This document shows, piece after piece, positions 51,926 to 60,728 of a DNA stretch of 64,000 nucleotides. Location: NCBI RefSeq assembly GCF_000719955.1, contig NZ_JOII01000006.1, positions 124,001 through 188,000 of the forward strand, written 5' to 3'. The position numbers and the translations under genes were made by a program. This DNA is from Streptomyces albidoflavus. GTDB lineage: Bacteria; Actinomycetota; Actinomycetes; Streptomycetales; Streptomycetaceae. Positions within the stretch are counted from its first letter, which is position 1, and every line of letters starts with the position of its first letter. Below the pieces are notes generated by a model. That model was not told the DNA's origin. It saw only the letters and a program-made list of their open reading frames with translations, and made no database searches.

Positions 51926-52678
51926 ATGTCCTTCTGGGACGGTCTGCTGGGTGGTCGCAACGCGGCGGCGCAGTTCGACTCAGGAAGCGTCGGCAGCAAC
52001 TCGATACGGCTGACCAAGCGCCAGCCGCAGGTCTCCCTGGTCAAGCAGGGAGCCGCCACCGGCAACCTCCGCGTCAACCTCTCCTGGCAGATGCGCCCGG
52101 CCGACTTCGGCAAGCGGTCCACCACGTCCTCGCGGGCCCTGCTGCGTCACCCCTTCAAGGCGTTCCAGCCGGAGGTCGTGCAGGCCCACACGCAGGGCGT
52201 GGTCAACGTCGACCTCGACATGGGCTGCCTCTACGAGATGGCCGACGGCAACAAGGGCGTCGTCCAGCCGCTCGGCGAACTCTACGGTGACCTCAACACC
52301 GCGCCCTTCGTGAAGCTCAGCGGCGACGACCGGTTCGGCTCGGGATCGGGCGAGACGCTCTACGTCAATCTCGACCAGCGCGAGGAGATCAAGCGGCTCC
52401 TCGTCTTCGTCTACATCTACGACAAGACCCCGGCCTTCGACCGCACCCAGGCCGTCGTCACCCTCTACCCGGCCACCGGCCCGCGCATCGAGATCGAGCT
52501 GGAGGAGCGGGCCCCGCAGGCCAGGTCGTGCGCGGTCTTCTCGCTCGACAACCGCAAGGGCGAACTGACGGTGCGCCGTGAGGTCAAGTACGTCTACGGG
52601 TTCCAGTCCGAGATCGACCGGCTGTACGGCTGGGGGCTCCAGTGGGGCCGCGGGTACAAGAGCACCGGCACCCGCTGA
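51926..52678 (+). CDS. TerA/TerD-like protein
   Basis: A 250-residue TerD-superfamily protein of the longer TerA-like type. It begins with MSFWDGLLGGRNAAAQFDSG, then a basic segment, and has the degenerate acidic strand VVNVDLDMGCLYEM near 115 and a polar loop LSGDDRFGSGSGETLYVNL near 150. The loop differs from the DNLTGxGxGDDE motif, so calcium binding is uncertain. The C-terminal KYVYGFQSEIDRLYGWGLQW is conserved in this subgroup. GGGGGTGG lies before the ATG; it follows the DUF475 gene by 129 bases. Confidence 0.85.
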   Translation: MSFWDGLLGGRNAAAQFDSGSVGSNSIRLTKRQPQVSLVKQGAATGNLRVNLSWQMRPADFGKRSTTSSRALLRHPFKAFQPEVVQAHTQGVVNVDLDMGCLYEMADGNKGVVQPLGELYGDLNTAPFVKLSGDDRFGSGSGETLYVNLDQREEIKRLLVFVYIYDKTPAFDRTQAVVTLYPATGPRIEIELEERAPQARSCAVFSLDNRKGELTVRREVKYVYGFQSEIDRLYGWGLQWGRGYKSTGTR

Positions 52679-52744
52679 CGGGTCTGCGGAGCCCGGCCGC
52701 CGCCGGGCCGCCCGTGGCCGGTGCTCACGGACGTGGCCCGGGCG

Positions 52745-53725
52745 TCAGCCGCTGATGAACTGCGGCCCCTGCGGCGGCAGCCGGAACGACCCGGCGGGGC
52801 CGCCGACCGCCTGCGGGTAGCCGTAGGCGGGCTGGTGCGGCGGCGGGGTCTGCGAAGGGTGCGCGGGCGGCGGTCCGGGGTGCGGATAGCCGTATCCGGC
52901 CGCCGCGGGCTGCGGGTAGCCGTAGGCGGGCTGCGGGGCAGGGGCCTGCGGGGGCAGTGGTGCCCGGGTCGCGTCCGGGTCCGGAGCCGGGGGCGGGAAG
53001 TTCGGCGGCGGCGGCACGGCCGGCTGCGCCGGGGGCTGCGGCCCGGCCGTGGTGGGCGGCAGCGGCTGGGCGGCGAGAGGCGCGGGGGTCTCGGGGGCGG
53101 CCGGGAACTCCGGGGCGTCCGGAAGCTCGGCGGGGTCCCCGGGGCCGGCGGCCGCGGGCTCCTCCGAGTCGTCGACGGAGATGCCGAAGTCGGTGGCGAG
53201 CCCGACGAGCCCGTTGGAGTACCCCTCGCCGAGCGCCCGGAACTTCCAGCCCTCGCCCCGGCGGTACAGCTCGCCGCAGATCAGCGCGGTCTCGGCGCCG
53301 GTCTCGGGCTGCACCTCGAAGGTGGCGACGGGGGCGCCCTCGGTGGCGCCGGTCGCGTCGGCGCCGGAGGTGTCGTAGAGGTCGATGCGCAGGGAGGGGA
53401 CGCGCTCGAAGGGCAGCTCGTCGGTGGAGGCGACCAGGAGTATGCGCCGGACCTGCGGTTCCAGGCCCGCGAGGTCGGCCTGGAGGGTGTCGGTCAGCCC
53501 CTCGGGCACACGCCGCTTGCCGAGCCGCCACACCGCGCCGGACGGGTGCCGGGGCTGGTTGTAGAAGACGAAGTCCTCGTCGGAGCGCACCCGGCCGTCG
53601 TCGGCGAGCAGCAGGGCCGACGCGTCCACGTCCGGCACGTCCGGGGCGGCCGTCCAGCACAGAACGGCGCGGACGGCCGTCGCGTCGAGCGGGACGTTGG
53701 ACCCCTTCAGCATGGCGTGCGTCAT
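52745..53725 (-). CDS. TerD-domain protein with Pro/Tyr-rich tail
   Basis: A 326-residue protein. The TerD domain (about 1-185) starts THAMLKGSNVPLD and ends EGYSNGLVGLATDFGISVDD. The first acidic segment is VDASALLL, but the region that should be DNLTGxGxGDDE is replaced by QPRHPSGAVWRLG, so the second calcium site is lost. Residues 190-326 are low-complexity, rich in Pro, Ala, Gln and Tyr, with repeats of YGYPQ/YGYPH. The tail may bind partners or condense. ATG at 53725 has AGGA seven bases upstream. It is divergent from the CitE-like gene and convergent with the TerA-like gene. Confidence 0.88.
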   Translation of the reverse strand: MTHAMLKGSNVPLDATAVRAVLCWTAAPDVPDVDASALLLADDGRVRSDEDFVFYNQPRHPSGAVWRLGKRRVPEGLTDTLQADLAGLEPQVRRILLVASTDELPFERVPSLRIDLYDTSGADATGATEGAPVATFEVQPETGAETALICGELYRRGEGWKFRALGEGYSNGLVGLATDFGISVDDSEEPAAAGPGDPAELPDAPEFPAAPETPAPLAAQPLPPTTAGPQPPAQPAVPPPPNFPPPAPDPDATRAPLPPQAPAPQPAYGYPQPAAAGYGYPHPGPPPAHPSQTPPPHQPAYGYPQAVGGPAGSFRLPPQGPQFISG

Positions 53726-53911
53726 GCGGTCATCCTGCCTGTTGCGAGGTACGGCGGACAATGCGGGGGGCGGGTCGGACTTGGCGGGAGCGCTGCGGCG
53801 ACGCGCCCGGGTTACCAGAAATTCATGGTGGACGGGAACCCTGGATATGCGCTCCTACGTACTATTACCGGCCACATATTCGCGGCCACCCAGGCACTAC
53901 GGGGGATTTAC

Positions 53912-55084
53912 ATGCGTCATTTCGGGCATCTTGCCCCTGAAGCGCGGCGGCGCCTCTTCCACCGGGAGCCCGCCGTCTTCACGGCCGAGTCGCCGGCCCC
54001 CATCCTGGCCACCGCCCTGGGGGCGACGCTGTACAGCCCGGCCACGCGCCCCACCCTCGCCGACGACGTCCACAAGCAGGCCGCCCGCGGCGTCGTCTCG
54101 ATGGTCCTCTGCCTGGAGGACTCGATCGCCGACGCCGACGTCCCCGGCGCCGAGGCCAACCTCGTGGCCCAGTTCGCCGACCTCGCCGCCCGTGCCGAGG
54201 CGGGCGAGGCCGAGCCCCCGCTCCTCTTCATCCGGGTCCGCGACCCCGAGCAGATCCCCGACCTGGTGCGCCGCCTCGGCCCAGCCGTCCGCCTGCTCTC
54301 CGGCTTCGTCCTCCCGAAGTTCACCGAGGAGCGCGGCGTGCCCTACCTGGAGGCGCTGGCCACCGCCGAGGCCCGCAGCGGGCACCGCCTCTTCGCCATG
54401 CCCGTCCTGGAATCCCCCGAGCTGCTCCACGTCGAGACCCGCACCGCCACGCTCACCGGGATCGCCGGCACCGTCGACAAGTACCGCGACCGGGTCCTGG
54501 CCCTGCGGCTGGGCGTCACCGACTTCTGCTCCGCCTACGGGCTGCGCCGCCCGCCCGACATGACCGCCTACGACGTCCAGATCGTCGCCTCCGTCATCGC
54601 CGACGTGGTCAACGTCCTGGGCAGGGCCGACGGCACCGGCTTCACCGTCACCGGGCCGGTCTGGGAGTACTTCCGCGTCCAGGAGCGCATGTTCAAGCCG
54701 CAGCTGCGGCGCAGCCCCTTCCTGGGCCGCGCCGAGGAGCTGCGCGCCTCGCTCATCGAGCACGACATGGACGGCCTGCTCCGGGAGATCGAGCTGGACC
54801 GGGCCAACGGCCTGCTCGGCAAGACCTGCATCCACCCGTCCCACGTCCTGCCCGTGCACGCACTCTCCGTGGTCAGCCACGAGGAGTACAGCGACGCGCA
54901 GGACATCCTGCGGCCCGAGCGGGACGGCGGCGGCGTGCTGCGTTCCGCGTACACCAACAAGATGAACGAGGTCAAGCCGCACCGGGCCTGGGCGGAGCGC
55001 ACCCTGCTGCGCGCCGAGGCCTTCGGGGTCGCGGCGGAGGACATCGGCTTCGTGGAGCTGCTGGGCGAGGGGCTCGCCGTCTGA
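53912..55084 (+). CDS. HpcH/HpaI aldolase/citrate lyase-like protein of the Ter module
   Basis: A 390-residue CitE-type TIM-barrel protein. It opens MRHFGHLAPEARRRLFHREP and contains the metal-binding acidic strands MVLCLEDSIAD near 70 and AMPVLESPELL near 165, and RLGVTDFCSAYGLRR near 205. It is longer than classic CitE (about 290) and has an extra C-terminal 90 residues. Comparative work on Ter-dependent stress systems placed this enzyme type with phosphoribosyltransferase and HAD genes as a pathway to a nucleoside-like metabolite. It lies 116 bases before the phosphoribosyltransferase gene. Confidence 0.85.
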   Translation: MRHFGHLAPEARRRLFHREPAVFTAESPAPILATALGATLYSPATRPTLADDVHKQAARGVVSMVLCLEDSIADADVPGAEANLVAQFADLAARAEAGEAEPPLLFIRVRDPEQIPDLVRRLGPAVRLLSGFVLPKFTEERGVPYLEALATAEARSGHRLFAMPVLESPELLHVETRTATLTGIAGTVDKYRDRVLALRLGVTDFCSAYGLRRPPDMTAYDVQIVASVIADVVNVLGRADGTGFTVTGPVWEYFRVQERMFKPQLRRSPFLGRAEELRASLIEHDMDGLLREIELDRANGLLGKTCIHPSHVLPVHALSVVSHEEYSDAQDILRPERDGGGVLRSAYTNKMNEVKPHRAWAERTLLRAEAFGVAAEDIGFVELLGEGLAV

Positions 55085-55200
55085 CCGGCCCCCGGGCCCG
55101 GTGGCCGTCACGACCGCACAAGAGGAACACGGCGCCCGACAGGCGCACCCTGGAGTACGCGCCCCCGGCGCGCCCTGAGAAGAGAGAAGAGACGAACGAC

Positions 55201-57642
55201 GTGGTGTGGACCGGAACCTGGGTCTCCGACCGGCTCGGCATAGAGCTGGCCGGCGACGACGAGCTGCGCGGCCTGCTGGGCCTCGCGCTGCGCCGCAACC
55301 CCAAGCGGGCGCACCTGCTCGTCTCCGGCGTCCTCGGCAAACACGTCCCGCAGCTGCCCTCGGTCGTCCACGGCCACGGCGTCACGCTCGGCCGGCGCGT
55401 CCGCGCGCTTCTCGGCCCCGAGGAGGCCGCCCGCGCGGTCGTCCTCGGCTACGCGGAGACGGCGACCGCCCTCGGCCACGCCGTCGCCGACGGCCTGGAG
55501 ACCGCCCCCTACCTGCACTCGACGCGGCGGCCCGTCGCCTCGGTGCCCAGCGCGGGCGGTTTCGAGGAGTCGCACTCGCACGCCACCTCCCACCTGCTGC
55601 TCCCCGAGGACCCCGCCTTCTTCGACCGGGGCGGGGAGGCGGGCCGGGGGCCGCTGGTCCTGGTGGACGACGAGTTCTCCACCGGCAACACCGTCCTCAA
55701 CACCCTGCGGGACCTGCACGCCCGCCACCCCCGCGACCACTACGTGATCGTCGCCCTGGTCGACATGCGGGCCCCGGGGGACGCCGGCCGGCTCGCCGCC
55801 TTCGCCGAGGAGACCGGCGCCCGCGTCGACGTCGTCGCCCACGCCCGGGGCACCGTGCGCCTTCCCGAGGACGTCCTCGCCCGGGGCCTGCGACTGGTCG
55901 AGGAGCAGGACGGCCGCACCGCCGATCCCCTCGTGCCCTGCGCGCCGGCTGTCGCCCCCGTCCGTCTGGAACTCGGCTGGCCCGCCGGTCTGCCCGACGG
56001 CGGCCGCCACGGCTTCACCCCGGACCACCGGGCCCGCCTCCGGGAGGCCCTGCCCGCGATGGCCGCCCGGATCGTCGACGGGCTCGGCGGCCCCGAGCAG
56101 GCCGGACGCGTCCTCGTGCTCGGCTTCGAAGAGCTGATGTACGCCCCGCTGGTCCTCGCCAGGGCCCTGGAGGAGGCCGGGCTCGACGTGCGGTTCTCCA
56201 CCACCACCCGCTCACCGGTGCTCGCCGTGGACGACCCCGGCTACGCCATCCGCACCCGCCTGGCCTTCCCCGCCCACGACGACCCGGCCGACGGGCCCGG
56301 CGAGCGGTACGCCTACAACGTCGCGGGCGGCGGCTTCGACACCGTCCTCGCCGTCGTCGACAGCGCCGCCGACACCCCGGCCCTGCACGCCCCCGGCGGG
56401 CTCCTCGCCCAGCTCGCCACCGCCGCGCCCCGGGTGGCCCTCGCCGTCGTCCCCGCCCACACCCCCGTACCCCGCACCCCCGACCGGCAGGAGCCCCCTG
56501 TGCTGCCCGCGCCCCTGCGTGGCCCCGACTTCTCCTCGTACGAGCCCGACGACGTCGGCTGGCTGCTCCAGGACCTCTCCGCCGTGCGGCTGGAGGCGCC
56601 CGTGGAGGAGCGCGAGGAGGCCGTCCAGCGTGGCGGGGCCCACTACGCCGAGTCCCTGCCGGTCGAGTACCAGCCGACCGAGGAGTACCAGGAGCTGTAC
56701 CGGGACGCCCTCGCCGGGTCGGTCGCGCGGATCGCGCGGGCGGTCGGCACCGTCACCGAGCTGGTCCTCGCCGAGCGCTCGCCACGGCCGGTGCTGGTGT
56801 CGCTGGCGCGGGCCGGTACCCCGGTGGGTGTCCTCATGCGGCGCTGGGCCCGTCACCGGCACGGCACGGAGCTGCCGCACTACGCGGTCTCCATCGTGCG
56901 CGGCCGGGGCATCGACGCCAACGCGCTGCGCTGGCTGGCCGCGCACCACGACCCGGCGGACGTGGTCTTCGTGGACGGCTGGACCGGCAAGGGCGCCATC
57001 ACCCGCGAGCTGGCCGACGCCCTGGCCGGGTTCCCCGGCTTCGACCCGGAGATCGCGGTCCTCGCCGACCCCGGCTCGTGCGTGCGCACCTACGGCACCC
57101 GCGAGGACTTCCTGATCCCCTCGGCCTGCCTCAACTCCACCGTCTCCGGACTGATATCGCGCACCGTGCTCCGCGACGACCTGGTCGGCCCGCACGACTA
57201 CCACGGTGCCAAGTTCTACCGCGAGCTGTCCGGTTCCGACGTCTCGCGGGACTTCGTCGCGGCCGTCGAGGCCCGCTTCGACGAGGTCGCCGACGCCGTG
57301 GACCAGCAGGTCAAGGAGGCGGCCTCGGCCGACCGCGCCCCCACCTGGGAGGGCTGGGCGGCGGTCGAGCGGATCAGCGAGGAGCAGGGCATCCACGACG
57401 TCAACCTGGTCAAGCCCGGCGTCGGCGAGACCACCCGTGTCCTGCTGCGCCGCGTCCCCTGGAAGATCCTGGCCCGCCGGGGCGCCGGCGCCGACCTCGC
57501 GCACATACGGCTTCTCGCGGAGCAGCGGGGCGTGCCGGTGGAGGAGCGCGACGACCTCCCGTACACCTGCGTCGGGCTCATCCACCCCCGCTACACCCGG
57601 GGCGCGACCGGTGCCGACGGCAAGGCGGTGGGGAGCGCGTGA
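55201..57642 (+). CDS. Fused phosphoribosyltransferase / StiP family protein of the Ter module
   Basis: An 813-residue fusion. The N-terminal half is a phosphoribosyltransferase with the PRPP loop GPLVLVDDEFSTGNTVLNTL at about 157-176, followed by a TRSP-like domain (about 250-430, GRVLVLGFEELMYAPLVLARAL). The C-terminal half begins SSYEPDDVGWLLQDLS near 440, the start of the family now called StiP (formerly a PRTase group), including VDGWTGKGAITRELADAL, a second PRPP-type loop. It ends with a PELOTA-like RNA-binding domain (ILARRGAGADLAHIRLLAEQRGVPV). In many genomes these halves are separate genes. It is coupled to the HAD gene by GTGA. Confidence 0.88.
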   Translation: MVWTGTWVSDRLGIELAGDDELRGLLGLALRRNPKRAHLLVSGVLGKHVPQLPSVVHGHGVTLGRRVRALLGPEEAARAVVLGYAETATALGHAVADGLETAPYLHSTRRPVASVPSAGGFEESHSHATSHLLLPEDPAFFDRGGEAGRGPLVLVDDEFSTGNTVLNTLRDLHARHPRDHYVIVALVDMRAPGDAGRLAAFAEETGARVDVVAHARGTVRLPEDVLARGLRLVEEQDGRTADPLVPCAPAVAPVRLELGWPAGLPDGGRHGFTPDHRARLREALPAMAARIVDGLGGPEQAGRVLVLGFEELMYAPLVLARALEEAGLDVRFSTTTRSPVLAVDDPGYAIRTRLAFPAHDDPADGPGERYAYNVAGGGFDTVLAVVDSAADTPALHAPGGLLAQLATAAPRVALAVVPAHTPVPRTPDRQEPPVLPAPLRGPDFSSYEPDDVGWLLQDLSAVRLEAPVEEREEAVQRGGAHYAESLPVEYQPTEEYQELYRDALAGSVARIARAVGTVTELVLAERSPRPVLVSLARAGTPVGVLMRRWARHRHGTELPHYAVSIVRGRGIDANALRWLAAHHDPADVVFVDGWTGKGAITRELADALAGFPGFDPEIAVLADPGSCVRTYGTREDFLIPSACLNSTVSGLISRTVLRDDLVGPHDYHGAKFYRELSGSDVSRDFVAAVEARFDEVADAVDQQVKEAASADRAPTWEGWAAVERISEEQGIHDVNLVKPGVGETTRVLLRRVPWKILARRGAGADLAHIRLLAEQRGVPVEERDDLPYTCVGLIHPRYTRGATGADGKAVGSA

Positions 57643-58457
57643 CCACCCTCGTCGCCAGCGACCTCGACCGCACCCTCATCTACTCGGCCGCCGCACTCGG
57701 CCTCACCGTGCCCGACGCCGAGGCGCCCCGGCTGCTCTGCGTCGAGGTCTACGAGAGCCGCCCGCTCTCCTACCTGACGGAGACCGCCGCCGGGCTCCTC
57801 GGCGCGCTCGCCCGCGAGACGCTCTTCGTCCCCACCACCACCCGGACCAGGGAGCAGTACCGCCGCATCCGGCTGCCCGTGCCCACCCCCGGCTACGCGA
57901 TCTGCGCCAACGGCGGGCACCTGCTGGTCGACGGGGTCGCCGACGAGGACTGGAACCGTTCGGTCCGCGGCCGCCTCGACGCCGAGTGCGCGCCGCTCGC
58001 CGAGGTCAGCGCCCACCTACGGGCCACCGCGGACCCCGCCTGGCTGCTCAAGGAGCGCGTGGCCGAGGACCTCTTCGCCTACCTCGTCGTCGACCGGGCC
58101 GAACTCTCCGCGAGCTGGCTGAGGTCCACCGCCGCCTGGGCCGGGGAACGCGGCTGGACCGTCTCCCTCCAGGGCCGCAAGGTCTACGCCGTCCCGCGCC
58201 CGCTGACCAAGAGCGCGGCCATGCGCGAGGTGGCCCGCCGTGCCGGGGCGGACACCACGCTCGCCGCCGGGGACTCCCTGCTCGACGCCGACCTGCTGCT
58301 CGCCGCCGACCGCGCCTGGCGCCCCGGCCACGGCGAACTCGCCGAGGAGGGCTGGACGGCACCCGGCCTCACGGTGCTGCCCGAGCGGGGCGTCGCGGCG
58401 GGCGAGGAGATCCTGCGCCGGTTCCTCGCGGCGGCCAGGGGCGACAGCGGCAGCTGA
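57639..58457 (+). CDS. Cof-type HAD phosphatase of the Ter module
   Basis: A 272-residue HAD hydrolase. The nucleophile motif is VASDLDRTLIY (Asp8, Asp10), motif II TTTRTREQY, the motif III lysine LTKSAAMREV near 190 and the acidic motif AGDSLLDADLLLAAD near 210. The C2-type cap (about 85-180) fits the sucrose-phosphate phosphatase/Cof group. It would remove phosphate from the product of the upstream phosphoribosyltransferase steps. The start GTG overlaps the previous stop. It ends three bases before the convergent S41 gene. Confidence 0.9.
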   Translation: MTTLVASDLDRTLIYSAAALGLTVPDAEAPRLLCVEVYESRPLSYLTETAAGLLGALARETLFVPTTTRTREQYRRIRLPVPTPGYAICANGGHLLVDGVADEDWNRSVRGRLDAECAPLAEVSAHLRATADPAWLLKERVAEDLFAYLVVDRAELSASWLRSTAAWAGERGWTVSLQGRKVYAVPRPLTKSAAMREVARRAGADTTLAAGDSLLDADLLLAADRAWRPGHGELAEEGWTAPGLTVLPERGVAAGEEILRRFLAAARGDSGS

Positions 58458-58460
58458 CGG

Positions 58461-59483
58461 TCAGGGCTTCCGGCAGCGGTCGTGGGCCGCGAGCCAGTCG
58501 GTGGCCGCCGCCAGCACGCGGTCGCTGCCCCTGACCCACTCCACCTCCACGTCGGGACGGAGCGGGCCGTCGTGGACCCGGCCCGTGCGGTCGGCCTCGC
58601 GAGCCGTGGTCAGGACGACCAGGGCGCCGTCGGACAGGGGGTAGGGGGTGTTGGCGGTGGGGACGCCGAAGGTCGGCTCGCCGAAGGTCCGGGTGTCGGG
58701 GCGGCCCCGGAAGGCGATCGCCACCGCCTCGCCCGCGCTCGCGGTGCGCGGCCCGGTCAGCACCGCCACCGGCGGCCTGGGGCGGGCCGGCGGCTCGCCG
58801 GAGCCCCACCGGTCCGCGTACTGGCGGGGTGTGCCGTTCTCGATCGTCCACGGGGTCCGTGTGCCGTCCGCCTCGACGAAGGCGCCCACCTCGCCGTCGC
58901 CGAGGATCGGGCCGGCGGAGGCGAGCGGCGTCCACATGTCGCCGCCGGTGTTGGTCCGCAGGTCCACGACCCAGCCGCAGGCGCCCGCGCGGTCCACCTC
59001 GCGCACGGCGGCGCGGGCGGCACGGAGGTAGGGCCCCGCAGCGGCGTCCGAGCGGATCGGGGGCAGCGTGAGGCGGCCGAGGCCCTCGGGGAGCCGTCGG
59101 GCCTCGGGGAGTACCTGGTCGTCGGGTGCCTCGTCCTCGGCCCGCTCGGCCTCCTCGGGGGTGAGGAAGGTGCTGTGGCCGTCGCCCAGCTCCCGCAGCG
59201 CCTGCTCGATCGCCTCGTACGTGCCGGCGGGTTCCGTGGCCCCCTCGGCGCGTCCGAGGGCGTCCCGGCGGAGCTTCGGCCAGTCCACCTCGTCGCGGAC
59301 CAGGGAGTGCCGCTCCATCGTGTCCAGCGCGGAGAGGAGATAGGTCCGGGCCTCGGGCGCCATCGTGGAGCCGGGCCCGGCTCGGTCGCCCGCGGTGCAG
59401 GCAGCGGTGGCGAGGAGGGCCGCCGCCAGGAGCAGTGAGCCGCCGCGCCACGGCCTGCCGGGTCCGGTCCTCGTGGTGCGCAC
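58461..59483 (-). CDS. S41 family peptidase (C-terminal processing protease-like), lipoprotein
   Basis: A 340-residue exported serine protease. The signal peptide ends with lipobox TAAC near residue 28. The tail-specific protease core contains WVVDLRTNTGGDMWTPL near 185, with the S41 pattern DLRxNxGG, and the catalytic serine in GPRTASAGEAVAIAF near 248; FGEPTFGVPT follows. There is no PDZ domain, so this is a compact S41. GTG at 59483 has GAGGAG nine bases upstream. Convergent with the HAD gene. Confidence 0.88.
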   Translation of the reverse strand: MRTTRTGPGRPWRGGSLLLAAALLATAACTAGDRAGPGSTMAPEARTYLLSALDTMERHSLVRDEVDWPKLRRDALGRAEGATEPAGTYEAIEQALRELGDGHSTFLTPEEAERAEDEAPDDQVLPEARRLPEGLGRLTLPPIRSDAAAGPYLRAARAAVREVDRAGACGWVVDLRTNTGGDMWTPLASAGPILGDGEVGAFVEADGTRTPWTIENGTPRQYADRWGSGEPPARPRPPVAVLTGPRTASAGEAVAIAFRGRPDTRTFGEPTFGVPTANTPYPLSDGALVVLTTAREADRTGRVHDGPLRPDVEVEWVRGSDRVLAAATDWLAAHDRCRKP

Positions 59484-59542
59484 CTGACACGCTCCTCTGC
59501 TCTGTGGCCTGCGGGCCACGACCGTGCCCCGACAGTGAGAGA

Positions 59543-59578
59543 GGGCGTCCGCCCCGGGGGTTCCCGGAGCGGACGCCC
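59543..59578 (-). terminator. Terminator of the DedA gene
   Basis: A 10-bp perfect outer stem (59543-59552 with 59569-59578) with further GC pairing inside, 20 bases downstream of the DedA stop. Confidence 0.75.
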
Positions 59579-59598
59579 GTCAGCCTCGTGGGAGAGGA

Positions 59599-60225
59599 TC
59601 AGCCGCGCCGCTGGCCCCCGCCGGGCCGGAAGACCCGTACGCCGAGGAAGATCAGGACGGCCAGGGCGGCCACCGCGAGCACCACCTTCGAGTACACCGA
59701 GACGTACTCGGTGACCGTCTCCCAGTTGTCACCCAGCAGGTAGCCGGCCATGACGAAGAGGGTGTTCCAGATGGCGCTGCCGAGCGTGGTGAGTCCCAGG
59801 AAGATCGGCAGCGGCATACGCTCGATGCCCGCCGGGACCGAGATGAGACTGCGGAAGATCGGCAGCATCCGGCCGAAGAAGACCGCCTTCGTGCCGTGCT
59901 TGTTGAACCACGCCTCGGTCTTCTCGATGTCGGCGACCTTCAGCAGCGGGATCTTGGCGGCGATGGCCACCGTCCGGTCCCGGCCGAGCAGCGCGCCCAC
60001 CCAGTAGAGCGCCACCGCTCCGACCACCGAACCGATGGTCGTCCAGATCAGCACCGCGACCAGATTCATCTGGCCGGTGGCGGCCGTGAACCCGGCCAGC
60101 GGCAGGATGACCTCGGAGGGGATCGGCGGGAAGAGGTTCTCCAGCGCGATGGCGATGCCCGCTCCCGGCGCGCCGAGGCTCTCCATCAGGCCGGTGATCC
60201 ACTGAGGTGCGCTGCTGTCGCTCAT
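59599..60225 (-). CDS. DedA family membrane protein
   Basis: A 208-residue DedA/SNARE-associated (VTT) protein with four to five membrane segments. The hallmark motifs are ENLFPPIPSEVILPLAGF near residue 30 and FFGRMLPIFRSLISVPAGIERMP near 115-138, where the E and the R pairs are essential in E. coli DedA proteins. The family moves lipids across the bilayer, including undecaprenyl-phosphate flippases. ATG at 60225 is chosen; no strong binding site is visible, but TCTAGCGT lies just upstream and could be a -10 of a leaderless mRNA. Confidence 0.9.
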   Translation of the reverse strand: MSDSSAPQWITGLMESLGAPGAGIAIALENLFPPIPSEVILPLAGFTAATGQMNLVAVLIWTTIGSVVGAVALYWVGALLGRDRTVAIAAKIPLLKVADIEKTEAWFNKHGTKAVFFGRMLPIFRSLISVPAGIERMPLPIFLGLTTLGSAIWNTLFVMAGYLLGDNWETVTEYVSVYSKVVLAVAALAVLIFLGVRVFRPGGGQRRG

Positions 60226-60424
60226 GGCGGCCACGCTAGAGCGCCGAAGCTGAAGAGTTCCTGAAGCCCGCCGGGCGCCGTCCGATCACTCCGGCATGCC
60301 CCGTACGAGGGGTTTTCGCTTCCGGCGCCGGTGTGTCGGGCCGTCGCGCCGACGGGAAGGGCGTGCCCTCGCGTACGGTGCCCGCCGCCCGGCCGGTGGG
60401 ACGGGCGGCGCGGCGTCCCGGCGC

Positions 60425-60655
60425 TCAGCCGCAGCACCCCCCGCCGCAGCAGCCGCCCCCGCCGCCCGAGGGGGCCGGGGCGGGGCCCCCTCGGGCGGGG
60501 GAGTCCGCCGAACCGCCCACGGCGACGGTCGACAGCAGCTTCACGGTGTCGGCGTGACCCGCCGGGCAGGACGCCGGGTCGGAGGACTCGGCCATCGGCC
60601 GGCTGAGCTCGAAGGTGTCACCGCAACTGCGGCAGCGGTATTCGTAACGAGGCAT
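60425..60655 (-). CDS. FmdB family zinc-ribbon protein
   Basis: A 76-residue protein. The zinc ribbon is YEYRCRSCGDTFELSR (two Cys) with a second pair, one being the Cys of ASCPAGH, so a four-ligand Cys/Cys/Cys/His set is present. The C-terminal tail is Gly- and Cys-rich (GGGGGCCGGGCCG), frequent in Streptomyces homologues and possibly another metal site. The family is linked to formamidase operon regulation by name only. There is no binding site before the ATG; TAGCCT lies upstream and suggests a leaderless mRNA. Confidence 0.85.
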   Translation of the reverse strand: MPRYEYRCRSCGDTFELSRPMAESSDPASCPAGHADTVKLLSTVAVGGSADSPARGGPAPAPSGGGGGCCGGGCCG

Positions 60656-60728
60656 GGGCACAGGCTAGCCGCAGGGCCGGCGTCGGCGGGGTGCTGATCC
60701 CGCCCCGTTCCAGGGAGCCCGGCGCCGG

